Assembly: GCF_021869535.1 (NCBI RefSeq)
Contig: NW_026262679.1
Coordinates: 80,101,143-80,165,142, forward strand
DNA length: 64,000 nucleotides
Direction: 5' to 3'
Source of the DNA: Mytilus californianus
Lineage: Eukaryota > Mollusca > Bivalvia > Mytilida > Mytilidae
Part shown: positions 44,486 to 55,245 of the stretch, piece by piece
Layout: the number at the start of each line of letters is the position of its first letter
How positions within the stretch are numbered: the stretch's first letter is position 1
Program-made: the position numbers and the translations under genes
Notes under the pieces: model-generated
What the model was told of the DNA's origin: nothing
Database searches by the model: none
Seen by the model: only the letters and a program-made list of their open reading frames with translations

Positions 44486-46846
44486 TTTATCAGTCATGTA
44501 TGAAAAGCAAGTCTAGGTCGGTTTTTTTTTATCCAGTCGAAATGTATTGGAGACAGTGTATATATTAAGGTAGAAATTAGAGGCACCAGTAGTAAGATCA
44601 TCTAACCTCGTATATTTAACTGAAATAAACCAGTCAAACGTTTATTGTCGTTATAATATACATGTCGCTTAACCTTAAGCAACTTTAAAACTGTTTTAGT
44701 TAGCATATTATGTAGAGACTCATCAATTTAAGGGCATTTAATATCTTAAATAAAACTATTCTAATTAGATATATTTTCATCTGATATTGGACGGAAGATG
44801 TTGCCCTTTTATGTAATATAAGTTACGATTATTTGAAAACGCTTATTAAACAGCCAAATGGATGCACAAAAGTAAAAATAGGAGTCACAAATCCGATTGA
44901 ACACAATTATCTGCCCAATTTTATTGATTCTGAAACGTTTGTTTCAAATATAACCAACTGTTTACCCAAAATCACCAGCACCGTATCAGGACCCACCAGC
45001 ACAATGACAGGACCCACCAACACAGAATCAGGACATGTCTAAACTGAAAAATGCACAATTTTAATAAATTGCACAGGTTTTTCACAAAATAATTTTGTCG
45101 TGTGAATTTGGGTATAGAAAGCGGACTCCAGGAGCTTTTTGTTTTATTTTTTCAGTTCTAGATTTTCTAAAAAATGAGCACTTTTGTGTTACGCTTACTG
45201 AAACAGTTTAGAGGGTCTCATTTGTAATTGTTTGCCTATGAACCCATAAGAAACAAAATTAAAACATCTCAACTGTTTCCTTCCATTTATTATGCGAGAA
45301 AACGTCAAAATTCGTCATTTTCGTCTTTGTTTACATATTTTTAATGATCACCAGCACCAGTCAGGACCGAATCACCAGCACAGAACGTTCTCTCGCAGGA
45401 CAACCTTACCCACCGTGAACTTATGTTTAATTGTTTTTCATCATCATTGGGGTATCTAGTTTAAAAGGATTTTGATGACCCCGCTTGTCAACAAAGATGG
45501 CCGACATGGCTTAAAATAGAACATAGGGGGATGCAAGTTTTGTATATTATTTGAAAACAGCTATAGATAGAGAAAATTTAACAGGGGCAGATATGTTCAT
45601 AATGTTGAGCTGTATCTTTTGTCCATACACATCAAAACTCTCACACGAATTCTTATAGAAGTAAATGTCCTTGAATGACAAATTTCTCTTGTTTTTCCAT
45701 TTTTGTCTATCATCTTGAAATATATAAAAGCCATAGCAAAAATGATCAGCAAGACAATATATACGAATAAGTCGACTTGGTCGATATCCTTGTAACAATT
45801 AGTGACGTTTAATTACGATTTTTACCATTTCTTTGCGTTTTTTCCAATTATCTTACAAACATCTTCTCCTCTTTAACAATTTAATCAAACTTGGCCACAC
45901 GCTTTATTGACGTATCTGGTTTGAAAACCCACATGATCAGCCATTTGTATATTAATTTTTTGTTTCAGGGTACCAGTGTTAACGTTGCTTTTCATAAAAT
46001 AAACAAAACCGGGTTCTATACATAGACAAAACCGGGTCATTGTGTAGTAAACAACATTGACAAAACCGGGTGCTTCCATTTTGACATGACCCATTTCTTT
46101 CGTTCCATACGCAGAATTACAAGTATTGAGGTGCTCAAAGTGACTTGTTTTGCAATCTCCATGTCAATATCTTTCTTTCCGTACCTTTCTTTTCGTACCA
46201 TGTGAACAATTTAAGGAGAAATTAAACAAATTCGAGGCAAGGTTCACTCAATTCGTCATTTTGACGTGCATTTTTACTTATTTCTCCCTTAATCTAGAAC
46301 GGTTGTAGAAAATATTACATCTCACAATAGAGAATAGTTATAAATGTATAAATATTCTTCGATATCATAACAATAACAAATAAATAAACAGAAAACTACC
46401 TTTTCTCTGTCTATTGATGTTCCGTCACCGTGCCGGATATTAGATACCATCGAGTCCAAACATTTTTTGCCGGGGTAGTTTAGACACAGTGCATTTAAGG
46501 TGATCAATTGATTTGAATTCAAATATTTTATATAAAAATAATATTATATTTCTATATGAAATCTTAATATAGATTAAAAAAAATATTCAAATAAATGTCT
46601 CATCTTATGGAAATTTAATATTCAAATATTCGTCAAAGGCCAACTTTTTTACCGTCGACCTTTAATATCATTATAAAATTCGTGAACATTTATGAATGTC
46701 ACTGACTGAATTCATATATGTCTTTATTTTTATTCCTCATAAATATTTTTATATTGGGGACGCATCGACTTTAAATATGGGGCCAGATCGACTTGGGCCG
46801 GATCAACATGGGACGGATCGTCTGTGGGCCGGATCGATATGAAAGC

Positions 46847-47000
46847 GGAGTTCAACACACTTGCTGCTTGCAGGGTTCAATCTCACAACCTCCGTGTTGG
46901 CAGGCTGGTGATACAGTAGATGAACAACTTGGACAACTCGGTCACCGAGGCCCCTAAATTTCACTAGATTGTATTTTATGTCTATGTTATGAAAAGGAGA
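46847..47000 (-). mobile_element. 5' (tRNA-like) half of the SINE interrupted by E1
   Basis: In reverse complement this reads aggggcctcggtgaccgag (A-box-like) and later gttgtgagattgaaccctgc (B-box-like), the promoter head of a tRNA-derived SINE. Its 3' half is at 36800-36946. Confidence 0.7.
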
Positions 47001-47159
47001 AAACGAGTACGGGCACCTCGTTTTATTTTTCATTCTATTTTATTTCATATTCTATCATCTTATTTCCGTGTATAATTATGCCAATTAAATATAAGAATTT
47101 TACACAGGCTTTATCTTGAAAGCAAGAATGACAACCTATCATTTATCTATGATGAGTTT

Positions 47160-47290
47160 ATTTACAATCAATTAGTCGATGCCACTGCTGGTGGAGGTTT
47201 CCTCCCCGAGGGCATCACCAACCCAGTAGTCAGCACTTCTGAGTTGACATGAATTATCATTGATATGGTCATAATTATAAATTTATAACT
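47160..47290 (-). repeat. Family R2 fragment, reverse orientation
   Basis: ccactgctggtggaggtttc, ccaacccagtagtcagcact and atcattgatatggtcataat are the reverse complement of the segment at about 20590-20690. Confidence 0.7.
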
Positions 47291-47309
47291 GTTCACACAA
47301 GAGTGCACA

Positions 47310-48565
47310 CGCTGAAATGTCTCGCCTACTATACTGACCATTGATTTTATGGTGATAGTCCTACATATAAAGTTTTACTACAAGTATCACATTAACATGT
47401 ATGATCCAAGAAAATGAGGTCAAGGTCAGATAAACTAAGCTAGAAATACATGTACACCTTTAACACAATCATTCCATACACAGAATATAGATGACCTATT
47501 TGATTATAGTATGAAAGAAACAGACCAAACCATGGAAATTCTATATTGACCAATCAACCATGAAAATGAGGTGAAGGTCAAATAATACCTGCCAGACAGA
47601 CACATACACCTTACAATCATTCCATACACCAAATATATTTGACCTTTTGCATACAGTATTAGAAAAACAGACCAAAACACAAAAACTTAACATTGAGCAA
47701 TGAACTGTGAAAATGAGGTCCAAGTCAAATAAAACCTGCCAGACTGACATGTACATCGTAAAATATTTCAATACACCAAATATAGTCAACCTATTGCTTA
47801 AAGTTTAAGAAAAACAGACCAAAACACAAACACTTAACATAAGCAATGAACCATGAAAATGAGGTCAAGGTCAAATAAAACCTGCCAAACTAACATGTAC
47901 ATCGTAAAATGTTTCCATACACCAAATATAGTTGACCTACTGCATACAGTATTAGAAAAACAGACCAAAACACAAAAACTTATAATTGAGCAATGAACTG
48001 TGAAAATGAGGTCAAGGTCAAAACCCTGCCAGACTAACATGTACATCGTAAAATATTTCCATACACCAAATATAGTTGACCTACTGCATACAGTATTAGA
48101 AAAACAGACCAAAACACAAAACTTAACATTGAGCAATGAACCGTGAAAATGAGGTCAAGGTCAAATAAAACCTGCCAGACTGAAAGTACAAAAAAATGTA
48201 CATCTTAAAATAGTTCCATACACCAAATATAGTTGACCTATTGCATACAGTATTAGAAAAACAGACCAAAACACAAAAACTAAACTATGACCACTGAACC
48301 ATGAAAATGAGGTCAAGGTCAGATGACAACTGCCAGTTGGACATGTACACCTTACAATCATTACATACACCAAATATAGTAGACCTATTGCTTATAGGAT
48401 CTGAGATATGGACTTGACCACGAAAACTTAAACTTGTTCACTGATCCATGAAATGAGGTCGAGGTCAAGTGAAACTGTCTAACAGGCATGAGAACCTTGC
48501 AAGATACGCACATACCAAATATAGTTATCCTATTACTCATAATAAGAAAGAAATTAATATTACAA
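47310..48565. mobile_element. Tandem-array element, about 8 units of 146 bp, ATGTCTCGCCT left module
   Basis: Starts near aaatgtctcgcctactata (47317). Units carry gaaaatgaggtcaaggtca (at about 47411, 47571, 47708, 47853, 48000, 48145 and 48301), cctgccagactgacatgtac, ttccatacaccaaatatag and agaaaaacagaccaaaacac. Minus-strand open frames of 80-100 codons run through the units but only echo the repeat. The left module is shared with 61215-62155. Confidence 0.8.
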
Positions 48566-48594
48566 ATAAATGCGGAATGTGTCCATGGGACACA

Positions 48595-49316
48595 CATGAT
48601 GCCCCCGCTTGCATATCATATAAAGTTATGAAGGGACATAACTGACGAACAGTAAAAGAGACGCTACCCAAATTTGTACTTGATCTGAGTTTTGTGGTAA
48701 TACGTATTGTGTATAAGTTTCATAACATTTGATAGAGGCAAACTTAAATTAGAGAAAAAAAAATCCATTTGTAAAGGGGCATAACTCTAGAACAGTAAAA
48801 GTGACACCACCAAAATTCAAACTTGATTTGTATTTTGTGGTAATAAGCATTGTGTATAAGTTTCATAACATTTAGTTGAGGCTTACTTAAGATAGAGAAT
48901 GGCAACGGAAAATTCGTCAATTTTTCCTTTTGTAAAGGGGCATAACTCCAGAACGGTTAAAGTGAAGCCACCAAAATTCAAACTTGATCTGTGTTTTGTG
49001 ATAATAAGCATTGTGTACAAGTTTCATAACATTTGGTTGAGGCAAACTAAAGTTATAGAAAGGAAACTAAAAATTCAGCAATTTTTCCATTTGTAAAGGG
49101 GCAGAACTCTAAAACGGTTAAAGTGACGCCACCAAAATTCAAAATTGATCTGTGTTTTGTGGTAATAAACATTTTGTATAAGTTTCATAACATTTGGTTG
49201 AGGCAAACTAAAGTTAGAGAACGGAAACCAACTTTGGGACGTACGGACGGACGGGCAGACGGACGGACGGACAAGGGTAAAACTTAATGCCCCCTCCACT
49301 ACGGCGGGGGGGCATA
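48595..49316. mobile_element. Tandem-array element, about 4 units of 150 bp, between GCCCCC-type inverted ends
   Basis: Left end gatgcccccgcttgcat, right end actacggcggggggg then cataaa, an imperfect inverted pair. Units contain aaaggggcataactctagaac, accaccaaaattcaaacttg and gtataagtttcataacattt. The right module holds ggacgtacggacggacgg and related ggac repeats. No coding capacity. Confidence 0.8.
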
Positions 49317-49499
49317 AAAATCTTAACTTTTTTTTTCAAGTAGTCACTGAACCATGAAAATTAGGTCAAAGACAATGGACATATGACAGACAGAAAGTTC
49401 ATAGCATAAGGCATCTATATACAAAGTATGAAGCATCCAGCTCTTCTACCTTCTGAAATATTAAGCGTTTAAGAAGTTGGTTAACACCGCCGCCACCGT

Positions 49500-49775
49500 C
49501 GGATCACTATCCCTATGTTGAGCTTTCTGGGACAAAAGTCGCAGGTTCAACAAAAACTATGAATTTTTCAAAATACTAGATTTTCTTCCCAGTAATAGCT
49601 GCCTTACCTGTATTTGGGAAAACCTTTTGGAATTTCGTGTCCTCAATGCTCTTCTACTTCTTACTTAATTAGGCCATTTTTTTTTATTTGAGCATGCCAA
49701 TGTGATTGGCGAGTTTTGCAGACGAAACGCGTGTCTGGCGTACAATATTTTTTATCCTGGTACCTATAATGAGTT
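49500..49775 (-). repeat. Family R2, reverse orientation
   Basis: Reads agattttcttcccagtaat, tgtcctcaatgctcttctac, ttttgcagacgaaacgcgtg, tctggcgtacaatatt and atcctggtacctataatgag, the reverse complement of the family. Confidence 0.75.
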
Positions 49776-49839
49776 TATCTAAATATATCCGAAAATAACA
49801 GGATACAAACTAACTAGAGGCTCAAAAGAGACTGTCTCG

Positions 49840-50885
49840 CTCACCTGTATCTTCAACAATGGCCACTTTTTAGTTAAAATCACCATTAAGGGGGTCAACT
49901 TAATAAAGGGTTAAATGACAATTTTAGTAATGTTGATATATTTGTAGATCTTATCCTGCTGATAATTTTTTCTTAAGTTTTCATTTATCTATTTTTTTTC
50001 TTCCAAAATATAAAAATTATAATTAATAACTCCAATAACAAGTTGACTGAAGATTTCGACCATTACTGGCTTAATAGTCGATCTTGTCTTGCTGATCATT
50101 TGTGCTTTTTAAAGTGTCTATCTTGTCTATTACAGTTTTCAAGATTATAGGCAAAAAAGGGGGAACATGGGGGAAAATTGACATTAAAGGGCAACAACTT
50201 CAATAAGGAGTCGACACAATTTTGGTTATGTTTGACTTATTTGTAGATCTTATCTTGCTGATCATTTTTGCTCTTTAAAATTTCTTTTTATCTATTAAAG
50301 TTTTTAAGATATTAAGCAAAAAACGCAAAAATTTGGTAAAAATCGTGATTAAAGGGCAATAACTCTAATAAGGAGTCGTCTAAAAATTTTAATATTGTTG
50401 ACTTATTTGTAGATCTTGTCTTGCTGATCATTTTTGCTATTTTAAGTTTCTGTGTATCTATTATAGTATTTGAAATAATAGGGAAAAAAATTAAAACTGG
50501 TAAAATTCGTCTTTTAATGGCAAAAACTCCTATAGGAAGTTGTCTGACAGTTTTGACATAAATCAACAATAGTTAGAGCTCAACATTCTGAACATTTTTG
50601 CTCATTCAGAATTTCTCTGTTTATAGCAGTTTTCAAAATAATAAGCAAAACTTGCATTTTTCACCCTTATGTTCTATTTTTAGCCATGTACGCCATCTTG
50701 GTTGGCAGGCAGGGTCATCTGACACATTTTTTAAACTATATACCCCAACGATGATTGTGGCCAAGTTTGGTTGAATTTGGCCCAGTGATTTCAGATGAGA
50801 AGATTTTTGTAAAAGTTAACAGACGACCACGACAGACAACAGACGCCAAGTGATGAGAAAAGCCAAATTGGACTTTCGAGAAGGT
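49840..50885 (+). mobile_element. Second copy of the 170-190 bp tandem-array family (see 34825-36295)
   Basis: The left module gactgtctcgctcacctgta and tcttcaacaatggcc is followed by units with cgatcttgtcttgctgatca, attaaagggcaataactct and ataaggagtcgtc, then the right module ggtggcc-like ttgtggccaagtttggttga, agacgaccacgacag and gccaagtgatgagaaaagcc. It is more intact than the 34825 copy. Confidence 0.75.
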
Positions 50886-51369
50886 AAGCTAAAAAGTACG
50901 TTTTTTACATTTGGACAAAATACCCCAAAAAATTATGTTTGTTTCTTAACCCATACTATCTAAATTCGAATTATCAAGCTTAAGCTCTGATTTTTTTTTC
51001 TCTTATTATCTGTACACATTTTTGTTTTAGTGGTTTTTTTTTAGTTTGTCTCTGTCTGTAGTTGTCTGCTATACAATTTGTCCCATGTAGCACAGTTGCG
51101 TTTATAGCATCTTTTCCGTTAGTGTGATGAAAAAAGTTGTAATTGTGTGCATGTGTTTACTATAATTTTAGTTGGTTACAAAGCAATTTCTGTAAATAAT
51201 GGAATCCTTCAAGTCCAAAGCCAGTTCCAAAATATAAATTGACATTCAACCATATAATTAAGATTAAGCTTATAGCTGCACAGGTGAGAGACAGGTCATG
51301 TGAAATAAGAGATATGTCACAACAGAGTTCTGGTTGACTTAACCAAATGTTTGCGTTGCTGTAGGCTTG

Positions 51370-51735
51370 TTTCTATATGTGTATTTTTAGATGACGACGA
51401 TGAATGGCTGCTTTATGTCCAGCGGTAAATTAATATGCATATTCTGGACGAGAACATGTTAATGCAATATGAATATTAACCCTGCTTTGTACTAGAAAGT
51501 CATGTTGAGCTGGATTTTTAACGTGCTAGTTCACAAGGTAACAGTCCATAGGAAGACATGTCACCGGACCCTGAGCTGTCCCGTCTTTGCTCTGACTCCT
51601 TAATGAAGTGTGCTTAGCGGAGAAGCAGCAAATATCAATTTTAAAGTCTTTGGTTTGACCCCCGCCTGGTTGGAACCCACTACCTCCCGCACTCGAGGCA
51701 AAGATGCTACCATGAGACTACGAGACCAATGTATT
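51370..51735 (-). mobile_element. tRNA-derived SINE, minus orientation, near full length
   Basis: In reverse complement the head carries an A-box-like TCTCATGGTAGCA, then CTCGAGTGCGGGAGGTAG and a B-box-like GGGTTCCAACC. The central part has ctgcttctccgctaagcaca, ttaaggagtcagagcaaaga and catgacttt, and the tail has gcagccattcatcgtcgtca. Same family as 22840-23240. Confidence 0.75.
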
Positions 51736-52539
51736 TTAAGAAGCTATGATGTAGTTGCTGAGAAAAATAAGACAAATTTCATAAAGCTACATACCATTGC
51801 AAAGATGTGTTTTCGGCACACAGCAAATAAAAGACAGTAGAAACTTATTCACGTCACAAGGTCTGACGTTACCAGTGAAGATTGGTGATATATTTATAGA
51901 ACCTATGACTTGTATTTCCTGTGACAGATGGGACAGAAAAGTGGGACAGACGTAAAGATGGGCAGAATAAAATAAATATACCCTTCTTTGGAGTGGGCTA
52001 TGCACCAGTTTATCTAGAATGTTCCATCCTCTGTAAAATTTCACTACAAGCCAGTAAAATTTCTACCATTCTATCTACCTTAGAATGGGTCTATATACCA
52101 GTATAATTGCAGTGTTTCTTCAGCTATTTAATGAAGATATGAACTAACCTAGCTTCTTTTCAAATAAAGTGCATGTTTTGCTTATGGGCATGCAATTTCT
52201 TAAATCTATTGGTTTAAAAAGAATTGGTACTTTAAGGATGTACACCTCTGAGGAGACAAAAATTTCTAGAATTAAACTTTTTTTCTTAACCTGATTTTTG
52301 GGTTTATATGACTATAAAAAAATAATTGGTGAAGAAAAAATCATATGGTGGTGCACTTCTTTTTTTGCTACAGCCATTTGAAAGTACCCAATTTTGATGA
52401 TTTTCCCATTTTTCATCAATTTTTACCCTTTTTTGGGCTATCTATCATGAAAAAAATCACAGTTTCACAATTAAACTTTTTTTCATACTTTTACTAAAGA
52501 TGAAGTGGACCAATCTGAGTAAATTTAATTTAAAAGAAA

Positions 52540-53806
52540 ATGCTCCGCTGGGCGCAGCTTGATACGACCGCAGAGGTCGAACCCTGAACAGTTGGGGCAA
52601 GTATGGACACAACATTCAAGCTTGATACAGCACTGAATTTGGATTGTGATTAAATATTTGACACAGCACAGGTTTCTGACACAGAATGAATGTGGTCTAA
52701 GAACTTAAAATTTTTTAATTTACCTATTCAAACCATGTCATTATTATTTGCTTTTATATATAAATCAGAAATAACCAATTTAAAATGGAAAATTTTAATG
52801 AAAAAAAAATCCCCCCCCCAAAAATTTTTTTGAACCCCTTTATGATTCATCACCCCCAAACTCAATCCCAGCCTTCCCTTTGTGGTATGGTACCTGCAGT
52901 ACAATTTCAGAGAGATCCATACACTTGAACACAAGTTACCGTCTGGAAACTAGAAAAATGTATGTTTTTTTGCCCCTTTTTGGCCCCAAATTCCTAAACA
53001 TTTAGGGCAATTACCCCCAAACTCAAACCCAGCTTTCCCTTTGTGATATGAAACCTTGTAGTACAATTTCATAAAGATCCATACACTTACACACAAGTTA
53101 TTGTCCTGAAACTAGAAAAATGCTTGTTTTTTGCCCCTTTTTTGGCCCCCAATTCCTAAAATTTTGAAGCAATTACCCCCAAAATCAATCCCATCCTTCC
53201 CTTTGTGGTATGGTACCTTGCAGTACAATTTCAGAGAGATCCATACACTTGAACACAAGTTATTGTCTGGAAACTAGAAAAATGCTTATTTTTGGCCCCT
53301 TATTCCTAAATGTTTTGGTCAATTACCCCCAAACTCAATTCCAGCTTTCCCTTTGTGATATGGAACCTTGTAGTACAATTTCAGAAAGATCCATACACTT
53401 ACACACAAGTTATTGTCATGAAACTAGAAAAATGCTTGTTTTTTGCCCCTCTTTTGGCCGCTTATTCCTAATATTTTGAGGCAATTACCCCCAAAATCAA
53501 TCCCAGCATTCCCTGTGTGATATGGAACCTTGTGGTACAATGTCAGATCCATACACTAACACACAAGTTATGTCTGGAAGTTACAAAAATGCTTATTTTT
53601 GGCCCCTAATTCCTTAACTGTTCGTACCATAACCCCCAAAATCAATCCCAACCTTCCTTTTGTGGTATTGAACCTTATGGTAAAATTTCATAGAGATCCA
53701 TTCACTTAAACTAAAGTTAGAGTGCGAAAACCAATGTGTCTTCAGACGACGACGACGCCAACGTCATACCAATATACGACCGCAAAAATTTTTGCGGTCG
53801 TATAAA
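52540..53806. mobile_element. Tandem-array element with TACGACCGC inverted ends, 6 units of about 160 bp
   Basis: The left module tgctccgctgggcgcagctt, gatacgaccgcagaggtcg and cctgaacagttggggcaag leads, after a C-rich run at about 52810, into units with acccccaaactcaatcccag, cttccctttgtggtatgg, gagagatccatacacttgaa and actagaaaaatgc. The right module has agacgacgacgacgccaacg followed by the hairpin acgaccgcaaaaatttttgc then ggtcgt. The left module is also found at 63105-63300 joined to a different array. Confidence 0.85.
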
Positions 53807-53889
53807 AACTTAATACACAGTTAGATACAGCAGAATTCAAGAATAAAACCCCATTGAAATTGGTCAAGAAATAAGCAATTTATACGAAG

Positions 53890-54115
53890 TATCTTCTTTT
53901 GCACAATACAGTGCAATTGAATATTTCTTGCTATTGCGCGATACTGTACAATTGACAATTTCTTGCTATTGCGCAATATTGTGCTATTGGATATTTCTTG
54001 CTATTGCGCAATACTGTGCAATTGAAGATTTCTTGCTATTGGGCAATACTGTGCAATTGAAGATTTCTTGCTACTGTGCAATTGAAAATTTCTTGCTATT
54101 GCACAATACTTATTA
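53890..54115. repeat. Minisatellite of about 36 bp, 6 units
   Basis: Units close to atttcttgctattgcgcaat followed by actgtgcaattga. The unit contains the self-complementary words attgcgcaat and, imperfectly, attgcacaat. It lies between two copies of the 160-bp array. Confidence 0.85.
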
Positions 54116-54154
54116 TATAATAATTTACACATCCTGTTTGGTGTGTATCTCCTA

Positions 54155-55245
54155 CCATATCATTATTATTTGCTTTTAAATATTAATCAGAAATAACCAA
54201 CTTGAAATGGAAAATTTTAAAAGAAAAAAAAAAGGAAAAAAATCCCCCCCCACAAATTTTTTGAACCCCCTTATGATTCATCACCCCCAAACTCAATCCC
54301 AGCCTTCCCTTTGTGGTATGGTACCTTGCAGTACAATTTCAGAGAGATCCATACACTTGAACACAAGTTATTGTCTGGAAACTAGAAAAATGTGTTTTTT
54401 GGCCCCTTTTTGACCCTATATTCCTAAACGTTCAGGGCAATTACCCCCAAACTCAAACCCAGCTTTCCCTTTGTGATATGGAACCTTGTAGTACAATTTC
54501 AGAAAGATCCATACACTTTAACACAAGTTATTGTCTGGAAACTAGAAAAATGTGTTTTTTGGCCCCTTTTTGACCCCAAATTCCTAAACTTTTCGGGGAA
54601 TTACCCCAAAAACTCAAACCCAGCTTTCCCTTTGTGATATGGAACCTTGTAGTACAATTTCAGAAAGATCCATACACTTATACACAAGTTATTGTCCTGA
54701 AACTAGAAAAATGCTTGTTTTTTGGCCCCTAATTCCTAAAATATTGAGGCAATTACCGGCAAACTCAATTCCAGCTTTCCCTTTGTGATATGGAACCTTG
54801 TAGTACAATTTCAGAAATATCCAAACACTTACACACAAGTTATTGTCATGAAACTAGAAAAAAGCTTGATTTTTGCCCCTTTTTTGGCCCCTAATTCCTA
54901 AAATTTTGAGGCAATTACCCCCAAAATCAATTCCAGCCTTCCCTTTGTGATATGAAACCTTGTGGTACAATGTCAGAGAGATCCATACACTTACACACAA
55001 GTTATTGTCTGGAAGTTACAAAAATGCTTATTTTTGGCCCCTAATTCCTTAACTGTTGGTACCATAACCCCCAAAATCAATCCCAACCTTCCTTTTGTGG
55101 TATTGAACCTTATGGTAAAATTTCATAGAGATCCATTCACTTAAACTAAAGTTATAGTGCGAAAACAAATGTGTCTTAGGACGATGACGACAACGACGCC
55201 AACGTCATACCAATATACGACCTCAAAATTTTTGCGGTCGTATAA
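54155..55245. mobile_element. Second copy of the 160-bp array element, lacking the left module
   Basis: Begins at the same internal point as 52734 (tcattattatttgctttt, atcagaaataaccaa, C-run, tttttgaaccccctta), repeats six units and ends in the same ccaacgtcataccaatatac and gcggtcgtata right module. It is therefore a direct duplication of 52734-53806, with a 0.35-kb spacer containing the 36-bp minisatellite. Confidence 0.85.

Larger units (their letters stand above)
40042..45417. mobile_element. Nested element E3, 5376 bp, perfect 66-bp TIRs (CACGGTG), AACTT target duplication
   Basis: The terminal inverted repeats 40042-40107 and 45352-45417 are exact reverse complements over 66 bp, starting CACGGTGGGTAAGGTTGTCC. 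AACTT flanks both ends (40037-40041, 45418-45422). Behind each TIR are spaced copies of a 15-bp word close to GTCCTGGTTCTGTGC (40108-40340; 44968-45040, reversed), probable transposase binding sites. The interior lacks any transposase frame and holds other repeats (40905-41395, 42947-43107, 44190-44485). A TIR starting CAC with a 5-bp duplication is characteristic of Transib-type elements, and CACGGTG differs by one base from the V(D)J heptamer CACAGTG. Perfect TIRs imply a younger insertion than E1 or E2. Confidence 0.9.
37548..46491. mobile_element. Nested element E2, about 8.9 kb, CACTGTG ends, CATTT target duplication
   Basis: The left end CACTGTGTCTAAACTACCCC is repeated exactly in reverse complement at the right end (46472-46491). 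The inverted arms stay highly similar for about 440 bp (37548-37985 and 46055-46491). Both arms finish inwards in three spaced copies of ACCCGGTTTTGTC or close variants (37968-38035; 46002-46072, reversed). CATTT precedes the left end (37543-37547) and follows the right end (46492-46496), a clean 5-bp duplication. A CAC-starting end with a 5-bp duplication points to the Transib/RAG-like group; this is inference, as no transposase is present. E2 lies within E1 and carries E3. Confidence 0.85.
36947..46846. mobile_element. Outer nested element E1, about 9.9 kb, non-coding
   Basis: The boundaries are set by the two halves of the split SINE: the left half ends GGAGTCCA (36939-36946) and the right half begins GGAGTTCA (46847-46854), a probable 8-bp target duplication with one change. 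Just inside both ends are inverted arrays of about 15 bp: tcgatccggccccaag-like units, five to six copies at 36964-37055 on the left and four at 46779-46836 in reverse on the right. The extreme ends themselves match poorly (tggtatcatttatc versus gctttcatatcg), so the exact terminus and superfamily are unsure. No transposase frame exists in 9.9 kb, because most of it is later insertions E2 and E3. Confidence 0.6.

Noticed and set aside
47541..48136. Two minus-strand frames of 82 and 100 codons with FDLDLIF-type repeats
   Set aside because: Both are translations of the 146-bp tandem array; no start context or conserved protein.
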